DNA of 64,000 bases from assembly GCA_037975125.1 (NCBI GenBank), contig CM075860.1, forward strand, positions 38,725,391-38,789,390, read 5' to 3'. A program made the translations under genes and the position numbers. The notes beneath the pieces were generated by a model. The model was not told where the DNA came from and ran no database searches. It saw only the letters and a program-made list of their open reading frames with translations. Below, piece by piece: positions 1-13,215 of the stretch (within the stretch, counting starts at the first letter, position 1; every line of letters begins with the position of its first letter). This stretch comes from Latrodectus hesperus (taxonomy: Eukaryota > Arthropoda > Arachnida > Araneae > Theridiidae).

Positions 1-1877
1 CCAGAATATTTTCATTAATCAGAAGGCAAAGTAAAAACGTAGTTTAATATGAAGATTAATTTATAAAATAAAAAAATCAGGATAAATTTATGAACATTAC
101 ATACATTCTCACAAAATTAAATGAAATAAAAATATTATGAAAGAAATTCCAGTTTGAGAGGAAAATTATTTTTCTTCAAAAACAGAATATTTAAAAAAAT
201 TTCTCTGAATTTTTGAGAAAATTTTAATAAAAACAGCAAGAAAAATTAGCATATGCAAACAGAAATACTATTGCGAATAGATATGGTTTTTAAACTTCAC
301 AAATATTCTATTAACTAAAACTGAATTCGAGATCTTGCTTATGAGGAGCTTATCTCATAATTTAGCCACAATGAGATTCAATAATATAGTATTTAATTAA
401 TTAAAAATAATATTTTCAAGTCATAATCTCATTAAATGCTAGTAAAATTATTGTTTTAGGTTGAAAAGTTCAAAAATCTTTAGTTAAGGATCAAGAAATC
501 TCAAATTACTTAAGATGAAAAAAATTGCAATTTCAATTATTTTTTTTGGGATGCCTGAAATTTTGATATGCAACTTTTAATGTCTGAAAAACTAATTTGT
601 TTTGCATATTTTAATATAGCTGTAAAATGAAGTAATTAGTTTTGAATTCAAACAACAAAATGTTCAAAAATATAAACAAATAAGAATTACTATATCCTGA
701 ATATTAAAAATTGGAAACATAAGACTAGCATTTTGTTCAGAATGTGGGAAATTTTTATACTAAAGTGAATTTTTGCAAAAGTTTTCTTAAACAAAAAATT
801 GATTTAGGGTTTTATGATTCAAAAATATAATACAGATATATGCATGAATCATATTATTCAATTTAGAGTAGACTTGTAAAAATACATACCCATCTGTATT
901 GTTACCATTAAAAAAATTACTTTCATGTCATTAAAGATAGTTTAAAATGCAAACAATTAAAGCTTTAAAATATATCAGATTTTTTGAAAAACATTAAGTA
1001 AAATAAAATTTTCAGACCCCACTTGATATACATCATTTGTTATTATCATAAATAATAAATATTTTTTTAAATAATAAGCAATTTATTAACTCATTTATCA
1101 AAATAATTACTAAAAAAGCATTGTTAAGAAAATAAGAAGTAAAATTCTAATTAAAACTTTTGCACCAAGAGCAATTTTTTGAATTTAAATTAAAAAAAAA
1201 TTTCCAATACTTTTAATTAAAAATTAATATTAACAGGTTTTTAAAGGAAATTTATGTATTATTTACTTGATTAAGAAATTTAAACTATAAAGTTGATAAT
1301 GATTGATGAGAACTATTAGCAGTAAACATCCCTCTTCATTTCAGACAAAAATGCAGCAATAAATACTTAAACAAAATAAAAGTAATTTCACAAAAATCTG
1401 GGATATATATTTACAAATATCTTTTGAATTTAAATCAACTTAATGTGTGAAGAATTGCAAATGGTATGATTTCCATGTGATAGACATTTGAAATTTAAAT
1501 ACTTAAAACTTTTTTGCTTACAAGAACATTTTGTCATTAATCAAAATTTGATTATAAAAATAACTTTACATATTACACCTATTACTAACCTCACACATAC
1601 TTACGAATATATCAAATATTACACATAGAAAGCTGATAGAATTAAGAGAAAAATTCATAACTTTTTTTAATGAAGTTAAGCTTCATAAAAAATTTACCCT
1701 TCAAATTTTTTTCAATTACAAATCAATTCTTTTACAATTCATATATCCTTTTTTTATAAGAAATATTTATATATTTTTAAATTTTACTATCAAATCATAA
1801 ATACCCATTCCAACCAATCTGAAATAAAACTAAATGAGCAAAACAGATAAGCATTTTTAAACTAAGGCTTAATTTAC
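1..1877. other. Non-coding, intron of the copper-transporter-like gene
   Basis: AT-rich DNA with frequent stops in all frames. The exon ending at 1878 is followed on the minus strand by a GT donor, so this stretch is read as its downstream intron. I looked for a continuation encoding CTR-type membrane helices and found none, so the next exon should lie left of the window. Confidence 0.5.
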
Positions 1878-2171
1878 CTGCATAGCATGGCCATGGAGTC
1901 CAAGAGGACTGGAATGCACATGGGCAGATTCTGAAAGATCACTTGCGGCTTGGTCTGAGCTCATGTGATGGTGTCCAATGTGTTGAGTTTCAGGAGCAGA
2001 GTGGCCATGGTGGTCCATGCTGGTCATGACAGTCGTCATCACAGTCTGCAAAATATTTGCAGCTGTGGTTGCCGGGGAGGAGCTTAAAAATGAGCTTGTA
2101 TCAGTTTGGTCCTCCATTCCACTATGGGAAGGCATGCTGTGATGATGGTGGTGGTGATGGTTATCAGCCAT
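1878..2171 (-). CDS. N-terminal exon of a putative CTR1/SLC31-type copper transporter
   Basis: The exon encodes 98 residues from an ATG at 2171 and ends at a consensus donor (CAG then GTAAAT) with GT at 1877-1876. The product starts with a run of seven histidines at residues 5-11, then Met/His clusters (MPSHSGM; MTSMDHHGH; HIGHHHM; HVHSS; LHGHAMQ), and has no hydrophobic segment. CTR1-family copper importers carry an extracellular Met/His-rich tail of this kind, which captures copper before the first of three membrane helices. That is family knowledge; here only the tail is present, so the assignment rests on composition and on the following helices being encoded further left. A pyrimidine-rich AG acceptor just upstream of the ATG (exon edge at 2191) implies a separate untranslated first exon. 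Alternatives are another His-rich metal-binding protein, such as a zinc transporter N-terminus. Confidence 0.5.
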
Positions 2172-2191
2172 GGTAATTTATAAAAGTAATT
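2172..2191 (-). other. 5' UTR segment bounded by a splice acceptor
   Basis: On the minus strand a TTATTTTAG acceptor ends at 2192, and 20 untranslated bases precede the ATG at 2171. The context around the ATG (ACC before, G after) is a good initiation context. The upstream non-coding exon could not be located. Confidence 0.45.
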
Positions 2192-5100
2192 CTAAAATAA
2201 TGAAATGGATATTTAAACTACGAATAGGTTACTGATTTGCAGAATTATGTACATATAATTAGGGAAGTAACATGTTTAACAATAAACTAATTACTCAATT
2301 AAACTGATCAAAACAGATGTAAAAATAATGCTACATTCATTACCTAACTATATATAGACATCCAATGAAGTTTAAAATAAAATGTCTGAAGTAATTAGGT
2401 GTGAAAACTTTATATAATTTATTCCACTTATTTACATTTTAGAAATAACCCATGAATGTAACTGTAAAATTATTATAAAATTTATAAAATAATTATACTT
2501 CCAATTTTTAATTATTCAGATATTTTAAGAAGCATATTCTTGACAGTCAGATTTTACTTTTATTTAAAAAGAAATATTTTATTTTAAATTGAAGGCAAAG
2601 GTAAAATCATTATATTAGAAATAACAATCACTAAGATGATACATGTGAATGGAGGATGATTAATTTGAATAATTAATTGGATCACATCTATATGTTAGAT
2701 ACATGATACATTTACAAATTTATATGATAATTGTTATAATTAATTTAGAATCTGATTCATATGCAAATCAAAGACTGTTTATAATCCAAATGAACTGACA
2801 AAATTATCTTAAACACAGCAATATACATATTTCTAAAAGTAATAGAATTATGGAAATGCACTAATCTTGAATGGAAAAATATAGAAAATTAAATGTTATT
2901 TTTATAATTTTTTACAACAAAATACTATTGATTAAATACTTTAAAAAAAGAGAAATTTTCTTTTATGAAAATATAGCAGAATGCAATAGTTAATAACCTT
3001 TCAATATGTATATAGTTTTTAATAAAATCCATTATTTTAAATCTTTAATTTTTTTTAATGAACAATGTAAAAAAAACGAAATTTTTTATATTTTGAATAT
3101 AAGTATGTACCTAAAAATATAATTTAGACTAAAAGATAAATTTCTATAATATACTCTCTCCTTTAACAAAAGTTCAAAACATCTACACATATAATGGAAA
3201 AAAAAACTTCTCTAATGTAAAATAAACATAAATATGTATTAAAATAATAAATGCAAAAATCTGATAAGATGGTTTATACCAAAAAAATAACTTTTGAAAA
3301 AAATTGTGTGGGTATTTTTTCTAAACAAAATTACTTTAGAGATTAATAAGAAATATATGTAGAAGAAAAATAAATTAATAATATTTTCATATTACTTAAA
3401 AATCAATTAAGAAAATAAAATTTTGATAAAAATCTTCTAAATTGAAAATGTAATTTTTTACACACACACAATAATAAATTATATTTATATTGAGTAACAT
3501 TTTATGACAACAATTTACATTTATCAAAAAGCAATGGTTTTACATTACATTAAAAAATAACCTAAATTGCATTATTTCATTTTATTCAGTATATTAATTA
3601 AATACTAAAGAAAAACTTAAAAAATTTATAACATTTTAAAAAATAAAAAGATACTTTAAAAAAACAAAGTGAAGTATATTAAAATTTAAATAACTCAATA
3701 AAATTGTCAGGTTAGATTTTATAATTTTCCCCAGATATCCATCAAAATCAAATTTGCCAATGAGAAGAGAATATACTCAAAAAATTTAGTTCGATTTCGG
3801 AAAATGCATTGTTTGAGTATTTAAGAGAAAAAATCGAAATTCCTTCTGAACGGCAGCAAAACTTCCGCGAAAATAAAATTTTCCAAATTGCTGTTTAAAA
3901 TGGAATATATAATAAAATAACACAGTTGCATATATTTTAAATTCAAGGTTTAGTATGTTCAATGAAACAATGTCTGAATTCCAAGGTCGACCACCTGGTA
4001 TAGGCAAACTTTTCATTATTGAACTGCATTCCAACAGTGTACTCATTTTAATGCTTAATTTAGAAGGTATTCTTTTGTTAGGCTTTTTACAGCATTTTTT
4101 TCTTCTTTTTTTATTAAATAATCTGAATTTGTGGAGAATATTCATTGGAAATCTACACCATAAATTCAAAACTAGACAAAAAAATTTTTAAAAAAGCTCA
4201 CTCTTGTCAGATTTGGTTTTATTTTTGTTGTTTTTTCAAAGGGTTTTTTTTTTTGCAAACTAGGACAAATTTTAGTTTTTAAAATTGTTGCTGATTCCGA
4301 ATCACAGTAACAACTAAGACCGAGGTGAGAAAAAAAACCACGAATTGTTGAGCAAAAGGCAAATTTCAAAAGCATAATTTAAAATGGATTCTGAACTACT
4401 TCAATCATCCATACCAGCGAGACTGCAGTAAACTTACGAGTTGTTAAATTGAAGGATAAAACCCGCGGAGTCACCGCGGTTCGGTGTGGTACTTTAAATA
4501 GTTATATTGGAAAGAAAAATCTTCCATAAAACGGAATAAAATGGTAGGAATAAATAATAAAATTACTTGAAAATTAATTTTAATACACACATTTGCTAAA
4601 TCACAAAAATTGTTTTATCGTATTCCTTGTGTGTGTTATATTTTTAAAATAATTGTGTCACCTGCTAATTAAATATGAATTTGTGATGTTTAAATTTTAT
4701 ACGATTAAAAAATACAGCCACAAAAATGTTACTTTCAAATCTTATGTATTCTGACATTTAAAAAAATTTCTAGAAAAGTCACATCAGACGTAACTTTTTG
4801 CATTGATCTTGAACCCATTTTTCAACATGAAAAAAAATAAGCATATTTTAATTTTTTTTTCTTTTACAGATCTTACTTGTTATTATTGCTTTTCTATAAG
4901 AAACAGAAATTTTACAATCATAGTTTTTGTACAAAAACACTATATTTTAAAAATATTTGAAGCTGATACTAAGAATTTTAAATGTAAGAAATATAATTAA
5001 TGACATCCTAAATATTAATGAAGATCAAAAACAGGAAACACTCAATCCTTAGCGAAAAATACATTTTACACCCAAGTGTGAGTATATATTTGCATATTAA

Positions 5101-6991
5101 TTAAAAAATTAAACTGGTGATAGGCGAATTACAATGATCTGAATAAATACTTTAATAGTACTGCAAATATACTTACATGTTTATGAGAAACAATGGCGTA
5201 ATAGCCAAATTTCTGGACATTTGTAATAAACTTACACGTTTATGTCACAACTTCCCTGAAAAAACAGGTTTTAAATACAGAAATGACATCAATTCTGTAA
5301 AACGGAAATTAAATATTTTTATAGATTTCTTTTTCAAAAAAAAAATCTATACACTTTTGAGAGCATGTGTTAAATTTAATTCCACATAATCTAAAATTTT
5401 AGCTACACCATAGATTTTGTTAAAAACTAAGCAAAAAAATCAGCGAGCAATAAATTGAATAAATGTGTCACAAACACCGTATGAAAGAATAAAGACAAGA
5501 ATGAACCAAGATCAATCCGATGTGATTTGACAACAGAATGGAGACCAAAATAAAATTTGATTGATTCGTAATTGCACTTACATTTATACGAAAGACTTAA
5601 AAAATATTTTTATTTTCTTCATTGAAAACTTATTTGAATTTCTGTAGAAAAAATTTGTTCCTTATCATTTTGTAAAATAAGAACATATAAAGTAAACAAA
5701 AAATCAGCAATAAAATAGCACGCGTAATCTTTCATTACTACTAATTAGTAAAGAATTCGAAGAAATTAGATCGAAACTGTTGTCATTGTGAAAGAACATT
5801 TCTCGAAAGGAATAAATACGGAAGTATACACAATTGTGGCCCTTGGAAATACCCAAGGCATCAAGTGCCGCGCAAAGAATATACAACGCATTACGTAAAC
5901 AGTGAGTAAGCTTATGCAATCACATTTAATGACTTCTTACCTCAAGAGTTAAACGCTAATTTAAAAAGTGACGCAAAGAATAGTAGGGAATATGCACGTA
6001 TTTACATGTAATAAGCAATTATAAAACTTTAAATGAAATAATTATAATTGGTGATTTAAAAATCCAAACTGGCGATGAAAATGAACATATAATTGTAAAA
6101 TGTTACTCATGAGATTCATATTTTCCTACTTTTTTGTAAATTTATCATTTTTTTTTTTTAACTTCTATGGATTCTAAGAGAATTGTTCGGATCAGATCTT
6201 TTAATTCAAAGTTATCTCCTTAAAATTTTACTAGTTTATGACTATAAGACATGCATGCATATCAAATGAACAAAATGAACAATGGATTTTAAGTGAGATG
6301 ACAATTTAAAATTTTTCGATATTGAAATTTTGGATGATAAAATAGTGCTCTGATAGAAAAGTGCATAGAAACTAGGTTGCTCTTGAAAGTTCACCTTAAT
6401 ACAAAAATTGGAAGAAAAATTGAGATTTTTGCCAAACAAACACCAAAAAATTCCATCATAATTCAAATATGAAACCAGACAACTAGTCGAATCCTATTCG
6501 TATCGTTTCCTGCCATTCTCTTGGAATATATTTACAAAAATAGTTTGCTGCTAGTTTTTCCTTCATTTGAAAGACCTAGAATTCTCAGACAATACTAGGT
6601 TTTGCTGTCTTTGTCTAAAAAGTTTCGGATTTGATCTAACAGAAGAGAAAAGGTTTAATACAGATACATTAAATTTTACTTTTTCAAGAGAATTTAACTC
6701 AAGTAACATCAAACATTACAAGAAAAATAGAATTTAGCCAACTTCTCTTCTATGACGATACATTTTTTAAATTATGAAAAGCTTTTTTTAAAAAAATATT
6801 AGTTTCTTTATTTTAGAATAAAAAACAAAATTGTAAAAGAAAATTATCTTTTTTTTACAAAAAGTAATGAAATGATGCCATTTAATAACGGAAAATATAT
6901 TAAAAATTACGATATCAATTATAAGTCTCTAATTTAAATACAAGTTTGTTTTTCCCCCCATCTTTTATAGCTTTTCAACAGTACATAATTG
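2192..6991. other. Non-coding, no gene recognised
   Basis: Very AT-rich sequence with only short chance frames. A small GC-rich patch at about 4460-4490 has two CCGCGG hexamers, and a degraded repeat copy lies just left of it. The 5.7-5.9 kb stretch is less AT-rich, but no protein family is recognisable there. Confidence 0.5.
4345..4440 (-). repeat. Degraded dispersed repeat copy (SINE-like), family A
   Basis: Contains the core TTTAAAATGGATTCTGAAC followed by a C-rich stretch. It resembles stretches near 13.1, 31.1, 50.4 and 51.4 kb, which share a core of the form AGTTTRAARTGGATTCYGAAC. The copy is partial. Confidence 0.3.
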
Positions 6992-7538
6992 AGGTCTTAC
7001 TTCTTCTTAACTGGCGTTACAGCCCTATGCAGGCCTTAGCCTCCAATACAACCTCCTTCCACTTTTCTCGCTCCAGAGCCAAATTTTTCCAATTCTTTAT
7101 CTTCATGGTCTCCAGGTCTTTTTCCACATTGTCAATCAATGTTTCTCTGGGTCTTCCCCCTTCTTGCTATTGAATAATTTGCCCTTTTTTTTATCCTTTT
7201 TATGATATTTTTTCTTCTCTGCGGTGTACGTGGCCAAGCCACCGTATTCTTTGTGCTTTAATGAATCTCACTATGTCTTTGTTGCTCACTAGGTGCATTA
7301 ATTATTTATTATTTCTTCTGATCCATACACCATTTTCAAGCCTTGGTCCACAGATTTTCCTTAAAATTTTACATTCAAGAATTCTAATATATTCCGAGTC
7401 CCTTATATTCAATGTCCATGTTTCTCCGGCATATGTAACGATTGGTCTAATGAGGGTTTTATAGATTTGCAGTTTTGTTTTTCGTGATATCAATCTATTA
7501 TTGAATAACTTTTTATTTGCGTAGAAAGGTCTTACTTC
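6992..7538 (-). mobile_element. 5'-truncated LINE (RTE/Jockey-like) with 12-bp target duplication
   Basis: The same 12 bases, AGGTCTTACTTC, occur at 6992-7003 and 7527-7538 and bracket the retrotransposon fragment, as expected from target-primed reverse transcription. The element is read on the minus strand. It begins abruptly inside the reverse-transcriptase reading frame at about 7526 and ends at about 7004 with a short AAG-rich tail instead of a long poly(A). Roughly 520 bp remain. The tail and short 3' UTR suit RTE-type elements, but the clade is inferred. Confidence 0.75.
7020..7526 (-). pseudogene. LINE ORF2 C-terminal fragment (reverse transcriptase end)
   Basis: The minus-strand translation reads through the conserved tail of non-LTR reverse transcriptases: the pieces LIRPIVTYAGETWTL, ILRKICGP, RIRWLGHVHRR and GRPRETLIDNVEKDLE occur in the usual order. 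They are separated by a stop after residue 63 of the first block and by at least one frameshift around 7190-7300. The frame ends in a natural-looking stop about 15 bp before the element's 3' tail. The catalytic FADD region is missing, so this is a dead copy. Confidence 0.75.
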
Positions 7539-9996
7539 ATCAACATTAAAAGTACTTTCATGGTTAAAATTTATTCGGATTTAAATCCAGTCATAATATA
7601 TTATTAAATTATGGGGGTAAAAATGTTAAAATCTCAATTTCCTTGAATTCAAGTTCTATACTAATTAGCAATTATTAAAAAATATATAACATCAAATTAA
7701 AATTTAATAACTGAAATAAATTTAAAATGAATGAAAATAAATATAAAAGAATGTGTGTTTCATAAATTTTAGAAATTACTGTATACATTTGGCGCTAAGT
7801 TTATGACTTTTATAGTCACTTTTTGTACATAAAGACAAGTTCGTCTAAGAATTAGGGTTTGAAATGATTTCCAGAGTACATGCAAGGTGAGAGTAATCCC
7901 ACAAATTGTTTAAATAGGCTAGAAAAAATTACTATCTTACTCAAATCAAAGATAAGAAAAAATTAATAAAGAATAACAAAAGAAAAATATAAAAGAAATT
8001 CAAAAAATTAATCTAAAGAAATGTTTTGTGTTACTGGATAAAAATATCAAAGATCTTTTTCTTTTCTTATTGTTCATCAATTACATGGCATTAAAAACTT
8101 GTTTACATTTTCTCTATTTATAAGCTCTTGTGATTAATAACTAGATTGAATTTTATATTATAATTTTTTTGGGCGGATTATTTTTATTCATATTTCCAGA
8201 ATTCAAAAAAATAAACATCGCGCGCGAGTAAAACTTGTTTGTCTTGTAAAACATCGAGAATTGCTTTAAAATATATCACATCACCTTGCGTAAGTATAAA
8301 ATTGAATTCATTTGCTTCTGGGGCAGTCGAAATACTCTAAACCTAATGTACACTTTTTAATCTTTCTCGTAATTAAAAATTTTACAATTCCATAAGTAAT
8401 TCGAATTACATAATTTAGTGCAATTGCAAGGTACTACACTACGAATTTCAGTGTTGGTTAACGTGTGGCTGTGCCATTCTACGTCTTTCACGGAAAAAAC
8501 TTCGGTTAAAAAAATTTTTTTTTTCGTAACTATAATTAGAGTTGCAGCTGTCAATTCATTGCCTATCACAAAAGCTTGAATCGTTCACAGGTGACTATCG
8601 AGATTAAAAATCTCAAATCAGTGATAGTTAAAGTAGGCATGAAAAACTAAATTAAAAATAGAGTTAAATATGCGTTACCTTATTTGGTGTTTTAAAAGCA
8701 ATGTCATGTTTTACGAAGAGAACACAAGATTTGTATGACAATTACAAATTCTTTTATGGCAAAAAAATTTAATTAAAATTAACGAACAATGCTCAAGGAA
8801 AAATTTCGGGAATCAAATCAACCTGCAACAATTCAACTTTTTCATTTTGCATCACAATTGAGTAAACATTTAATAAAAAAATTAACCATAAAATGTGTGA
8901 CTAAGCCTAAATTACCCGAACTAATCAAGCAAATTTTGAATTTGTTTTCTATAGTACTGTATATACTTTGAAAGTATTAATGAACATAGGAAAATTTCAA
9001 TGAAACAAGGAAAAAAAATTTTTTTTTGAAAAATGTATATACGACAATGGCAACGCAATTTGGAAAATTTTAACCCTTAGGTCTTAAAATAAATTTACAT
9101 TTCAGTCATCCGATGTTACTATAATTTCACTCACAAGTGACAGAATAAAATTTATAATTGGAGTAATAAAAATTACATAGAAATGTTCTAAATACCACAT
9201 TACTTAGTTTGGAAATGAATAATGAAAAGCTAATTCTAGAAAGACCTTATGTAGAAAGTGGCTAATTTCTTCACTAAATACAATAAAAATTCAACATTTA
9301 ATGAGTTAAGATATTTTTTTAACATTCTGGTAACATATTTTCTATGAGGTATGATATTTCAGTTAAGTAAACAAATATATCATTCAAAGTTTACCTAAGC
9401 AATCGCAATAATTTTCTACACAATTCTTTTTGTGAAATAATAACAAATATTTACATATTTCAAATTATAAGAGAGCATTGAAAAATACTAGAATTCGTTC
9501 CCGCTATAACATAAATAATAAAAATTTTAATTTTCACTCAATCCATCTCTTTCAGTAAAATAGAAAAGCAGTTTGTCTTATCGAGACTTTTAAAACATTT
9601 CTCCTCATATAATATGCCAATAAATTTAAGAGCTAAATTTTCAGTATTGAAATTTTATAACAAAATACGATATCTATTAGATACCGTGTGCCTATGGTTA
9701 AGATATTCAACAATATAAAAATTAAAAAATAAAATACCCCAACAGCCCTGACCTACTTTCTGCAAGCTGTTCGCTCTTCATATTTTTATTACATTTTGAA
9801 CGTCTCCGCAGAAAACAAAGAAAAGGATAACATTATACGTTCTGCACGACAGAGTAATAAACAAGAAATGTGGCTTGTTTCAGTTTCAACACATGAGAAA
9901 CGATGCGTTTTATTCTTAGAAAGAGATATCACTGGGCAGTTCGGATTGTTCAACAACTTATTGTCGAGATCCGTAGCCTGGAAAAATTGCAATCGA
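7539..9996. other. Non-coding, no gene recognised
   Basis: AT-rich, with stops throughout. A CG-rich spot (cgcgcgag, about 8219-8226) and a few less AT-rich patches are present, but I recognise no coding, RNA or repeat feature. Confidence 0.5.
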
Positions 9997-10146
9997 TTTT
10001 CTAAATCCGTTTACTACAGAAAATTACAACTTTCTTTTCGAGTAGAAAAGTTTATCTGTATTCTGAACGCAAGCTATTTTCTAAATCCGTTTACTACTGA
10101 AAAATACTTCTTTTCCAGTAGAAAAGTTTATCCGTATTCTGAATTC
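9997..10146 (+). repeat. Two-copy direct repeat, period about 80 bp
   Basis: Both copies start with TTTTCTAAATCCGTTTACTA and later share AGTAGAAAAGTTTATC and GTATTCTGAA. Copy one runs from about 9997, copy two from about 10077. They differ by scattered substitutions and small indels, so the duplication is not recent. Confidence 0.75.
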
Positions 10147-10343
10147 ATTATCCTAAATTATTTTTATAAACTTTGTTCCTATGAACTTAGTGCTGTTTAA
10201 AGTGCTCAGAGTGTTAATGGAAATTTAATAACTTGAAATTTTTAAATGGCTTTTTAAATAGTTTTCAATTTGCGGTTCACAGACAATGGTTGCAATTGAG
10301 GATTGATTGGTAAATTGATATGCTGTAACTATTTTCTCGCGAA

Positions 10344-10576
10344 AGCAAATTCCATTTAGATCTGTGGTTAAAAATAGATTATGTATCATTTTAAACGTCC
10401 ACTACCGAAGTGGGATTTTAACCTACGAATTATCGAACATCAATAACCGAGGCTTTGATTAATTAAGCAAATTCCACTTAGATCTGTGATTAAAAGTTGT
10501 ATCATTATAAACGTTCACTATCGAAGTAGGATTCCTACGAATTATTGAACACCAATAACCGAGGCGGTGATTAAAC
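10344..10576 (+). repeat. Two-copy direct repeat, period about 121 bp
   Basis: Units at about 10344-10464 and 10466-10576 share AGCAAATTCCA, TTAGATCTGTG, a central CACTA-CGAAGT segment and ATCAATAACCGAGGC-like 3' parts. The second unit has lost a few short stretches. No open frame runs across the pair. Confidence 0.75.
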
Positions 10577-13069
10577 AGCGACTACATCGACAATATAAAT
10601 ATGGAATTTAAGGAATCTGATGGGTCAGTTTTTATTTAAAAAAATACTCTAACCCTAGTGGAATTTTAATTTTACAATTATGATGAATTATCTGGAGCGA
10701 ACAGAAATTAAAATACTATTGAAATATATAGAACTGAAGTCTGAACTGTCTTGGCATACAAAACGACAGCTTATTTCACATTTATTTTCTTTGTGAAGTA
10801 CGTATAACACTGGGAACACCTGTCTACAGTGAGTAACAAGACTCATTTTTATTTAAAAAAAATACACATTACACTCCAGATTATAAAAGACAGGATAATA
10901 CTCAGCATATTTATTTATTCGAAAAAGACCAATATTGATCAGAAACAAAAAAGTATGATTTCAATGTAAATCTGAAAAAATTTATTTATTTCAATTTATT
11001 TAAATCATATCTTATATTTATTCACTTAAAACCTGTCAATCATATTTATTTTACATTTATATTTGATAAAAATACGTACTTTCAGATTTCCAGATGAATA
11101 AAATTACATAAATTGGATATAGGTTTTTTAGTGATTTTGTTCTAAAAATATTTTTATGCAGAGAAATTAATTTAGTTTGAATAGTTTAAAGAAATTTTTG
11201 TAACAAAAAGTAATTTTTAAAAGCTTTAATTTTAAAATCAGTTTAAATTTTTTAAAAATAAATTTATAATAAAGAGTTTCTCATTATTGAAATTAATTAA
11301 TATAATTCGGATAACATAAAGTTTCACCCTTAATAATGAAATAGACGCGAATTCTAAACATTGAGAGTATGTTTACTCTATTAATATTTACTAATCTTAA
11401 TGTGTCCATATTAAAACAATAAAAAAATTTTTTGAAATTTCTGAGATTATATATATATACCCTTCTTTTTTGAATAGCTTATATTTAATGATTATATACA
11501 TAACAACTTTGTGTCGAGACGATGAAAAACTTACTCATATTTTAAATTATTGACATAATAAGTATAATTAAGATAAAATTTAACCTAAATTAAAGATAAT
11601 ATTTCATATTTTTAATACAGTGTCTAACAATTAGTTTTGCTTTCAGATTAGATTATGTAATCTACAATGAAGCGCATAATTTAATTAAAATTTTGGTAAA
11701 AGTGACGAGAAACCATGTAAGTAACACTACTTTTAAGATCCAAGGAAAACATGCAAGTTGTCTATTAAATGTGAGGCAATAAAAAATTAATAGACTCTTA
11801 ATCAAGCTTAAGTTCTAATAAAAATCCGGAAACTCGTTTTGGTAGAATTGATTAACAATTGTCATAAATTGTAGGATAAACTGTGATTTATGTATTGATA
11901 CAGTAAAAATCTCGAGAAAAAGGAACATATATTTTTCTGCTCTACTTTAAAACAAACGATTTCTTTCTTTCCTATTTTAGACATTGATTTTTTCAACCCT
12001 TTGATCTCATTTTACTTTTATTAGAATCATACGTATCCTTAAAAAGATCTTGGTCAAAATATTTATTTAAAAAATATATAAATTATAGATATTTACAATA
12101 TATTAATTTTTAGATTGGTTTCCGATAATAAATTTTCTCCCATTATTTTGAGAAATACATATAACATTATTTATAATTATGAAACATGTTATTACAAACA
12201 CTGATATTTAATTTATATAGATAAAATGTTAGTTTTACATAATTAGTTACAATATAAAAACATAATAGAATTTTAAATATTAATCTAAGTATGCCGGTTA
12301 TTCGCCCTTTTAATTTATCAGTCTAATTTTTGAAAAACTCGTTTTTTTCGATATTTAACTGCTTTCGATCAAAAACATCAGAAAGTTTGTTACGCGATTG
12401 TTTAACTCATCAAAAATCTTATGTGTTAAGACCCCGTCAATACCACCGACACATATTTACCAAATGTACTCTTTCGAAAAATAACAAAATCCATTGTGAA
12501 AATGGCAGCATTAAAATTATTTATGTTATATTTTTATAGCAAAAAGAAAATTAGGATTAACTTTGCCTAAAGTGGATATACTTCTACTTTACCTTTTCCG
12601 TCCGATCAAGTTTTTCGAACAACTTCCTTCAAATTTTTTTAAACAGATGTAAAAAGAAAATTGCGTGCGTGTCTGAAATAATTTCCCGGAAAAGTAATTA
12701 TATCACTTTGTTTAAATATAACTTTTTCAACAGAAATTGTTTCACTATAAAAAGCTGAAAGACTGGTACGTAAAAAAAAGAGCTTAGATATTTCAGGTGA
12801 AATAACACAAATTTCTTAAAACTTTACCAAACCCATTAATTTGAAAGTATTTAAGAAAATGTTGAATTCCATTTGTACAGCTATGAATAATTCAACAACT
12901 TATAAAGCAAGGTAATGAAATAGAATTTAAGATAATGGTTTGGTTTATCGTTTTACAGTTGGATTTTGCTTATACTAACTAATGGCAGAGATCTAAAGTT
13001 AAAAGCGAATGACGATACGAGTTGTTATACAATATAGCACATATGAACAATAATTAAAAGCGAATTAAT
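10577..13069. other. Non-coding, no gene recognised
   Basis: AT-rich; no protein family, RNA gene or clear repeat unit seen in either strand. Confidence 0.5.
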
Positions 13070-13215
13070 TTTTTGCGCGAGATCTTATTCAACCTGGACC
13101 TAGAGTTAAAATGGAATTCAAACCTCTGTAAACAACTAAGCCAAATCAAAAAGTATTAGTCAAATCTTAGAGCTACTGAACGGACAGCCAGAGTATTAAT
13201 ACGCAAACTTACAAT
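13070..13215 (-). repeat. Degraded dispersed repeat copy, family A
   Basis: Shares the arrangement of a TTGCRCGAG-like start, the AGTTAAAATGGAATTC core, a CAAACCTCTG-AAACAACTAAG block and a distal ACTGAACGGACAGCC block with the copy at 31.1 kb. Boundaries are approximate and no target duplication was found. Confidence 0.35.

Noticed and set aside
3786..4375. Overlapping short frames on both strands
   Set aside because: Lys/Phe-rich low-complexity products from AT-rich DNA, open on both strands at once, with no family resemblance.
7261..7464. 67-codon frame on the plus strand
   Set aside because: Antisense to the LINE reverse-transcriptase fragment.
9796..10200. 134-codon frame on the plus strand
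   Set aside because: It begins at TTG rather than ATG, spans a tandem duplication that creates repeated peptide segments, and matches no family.
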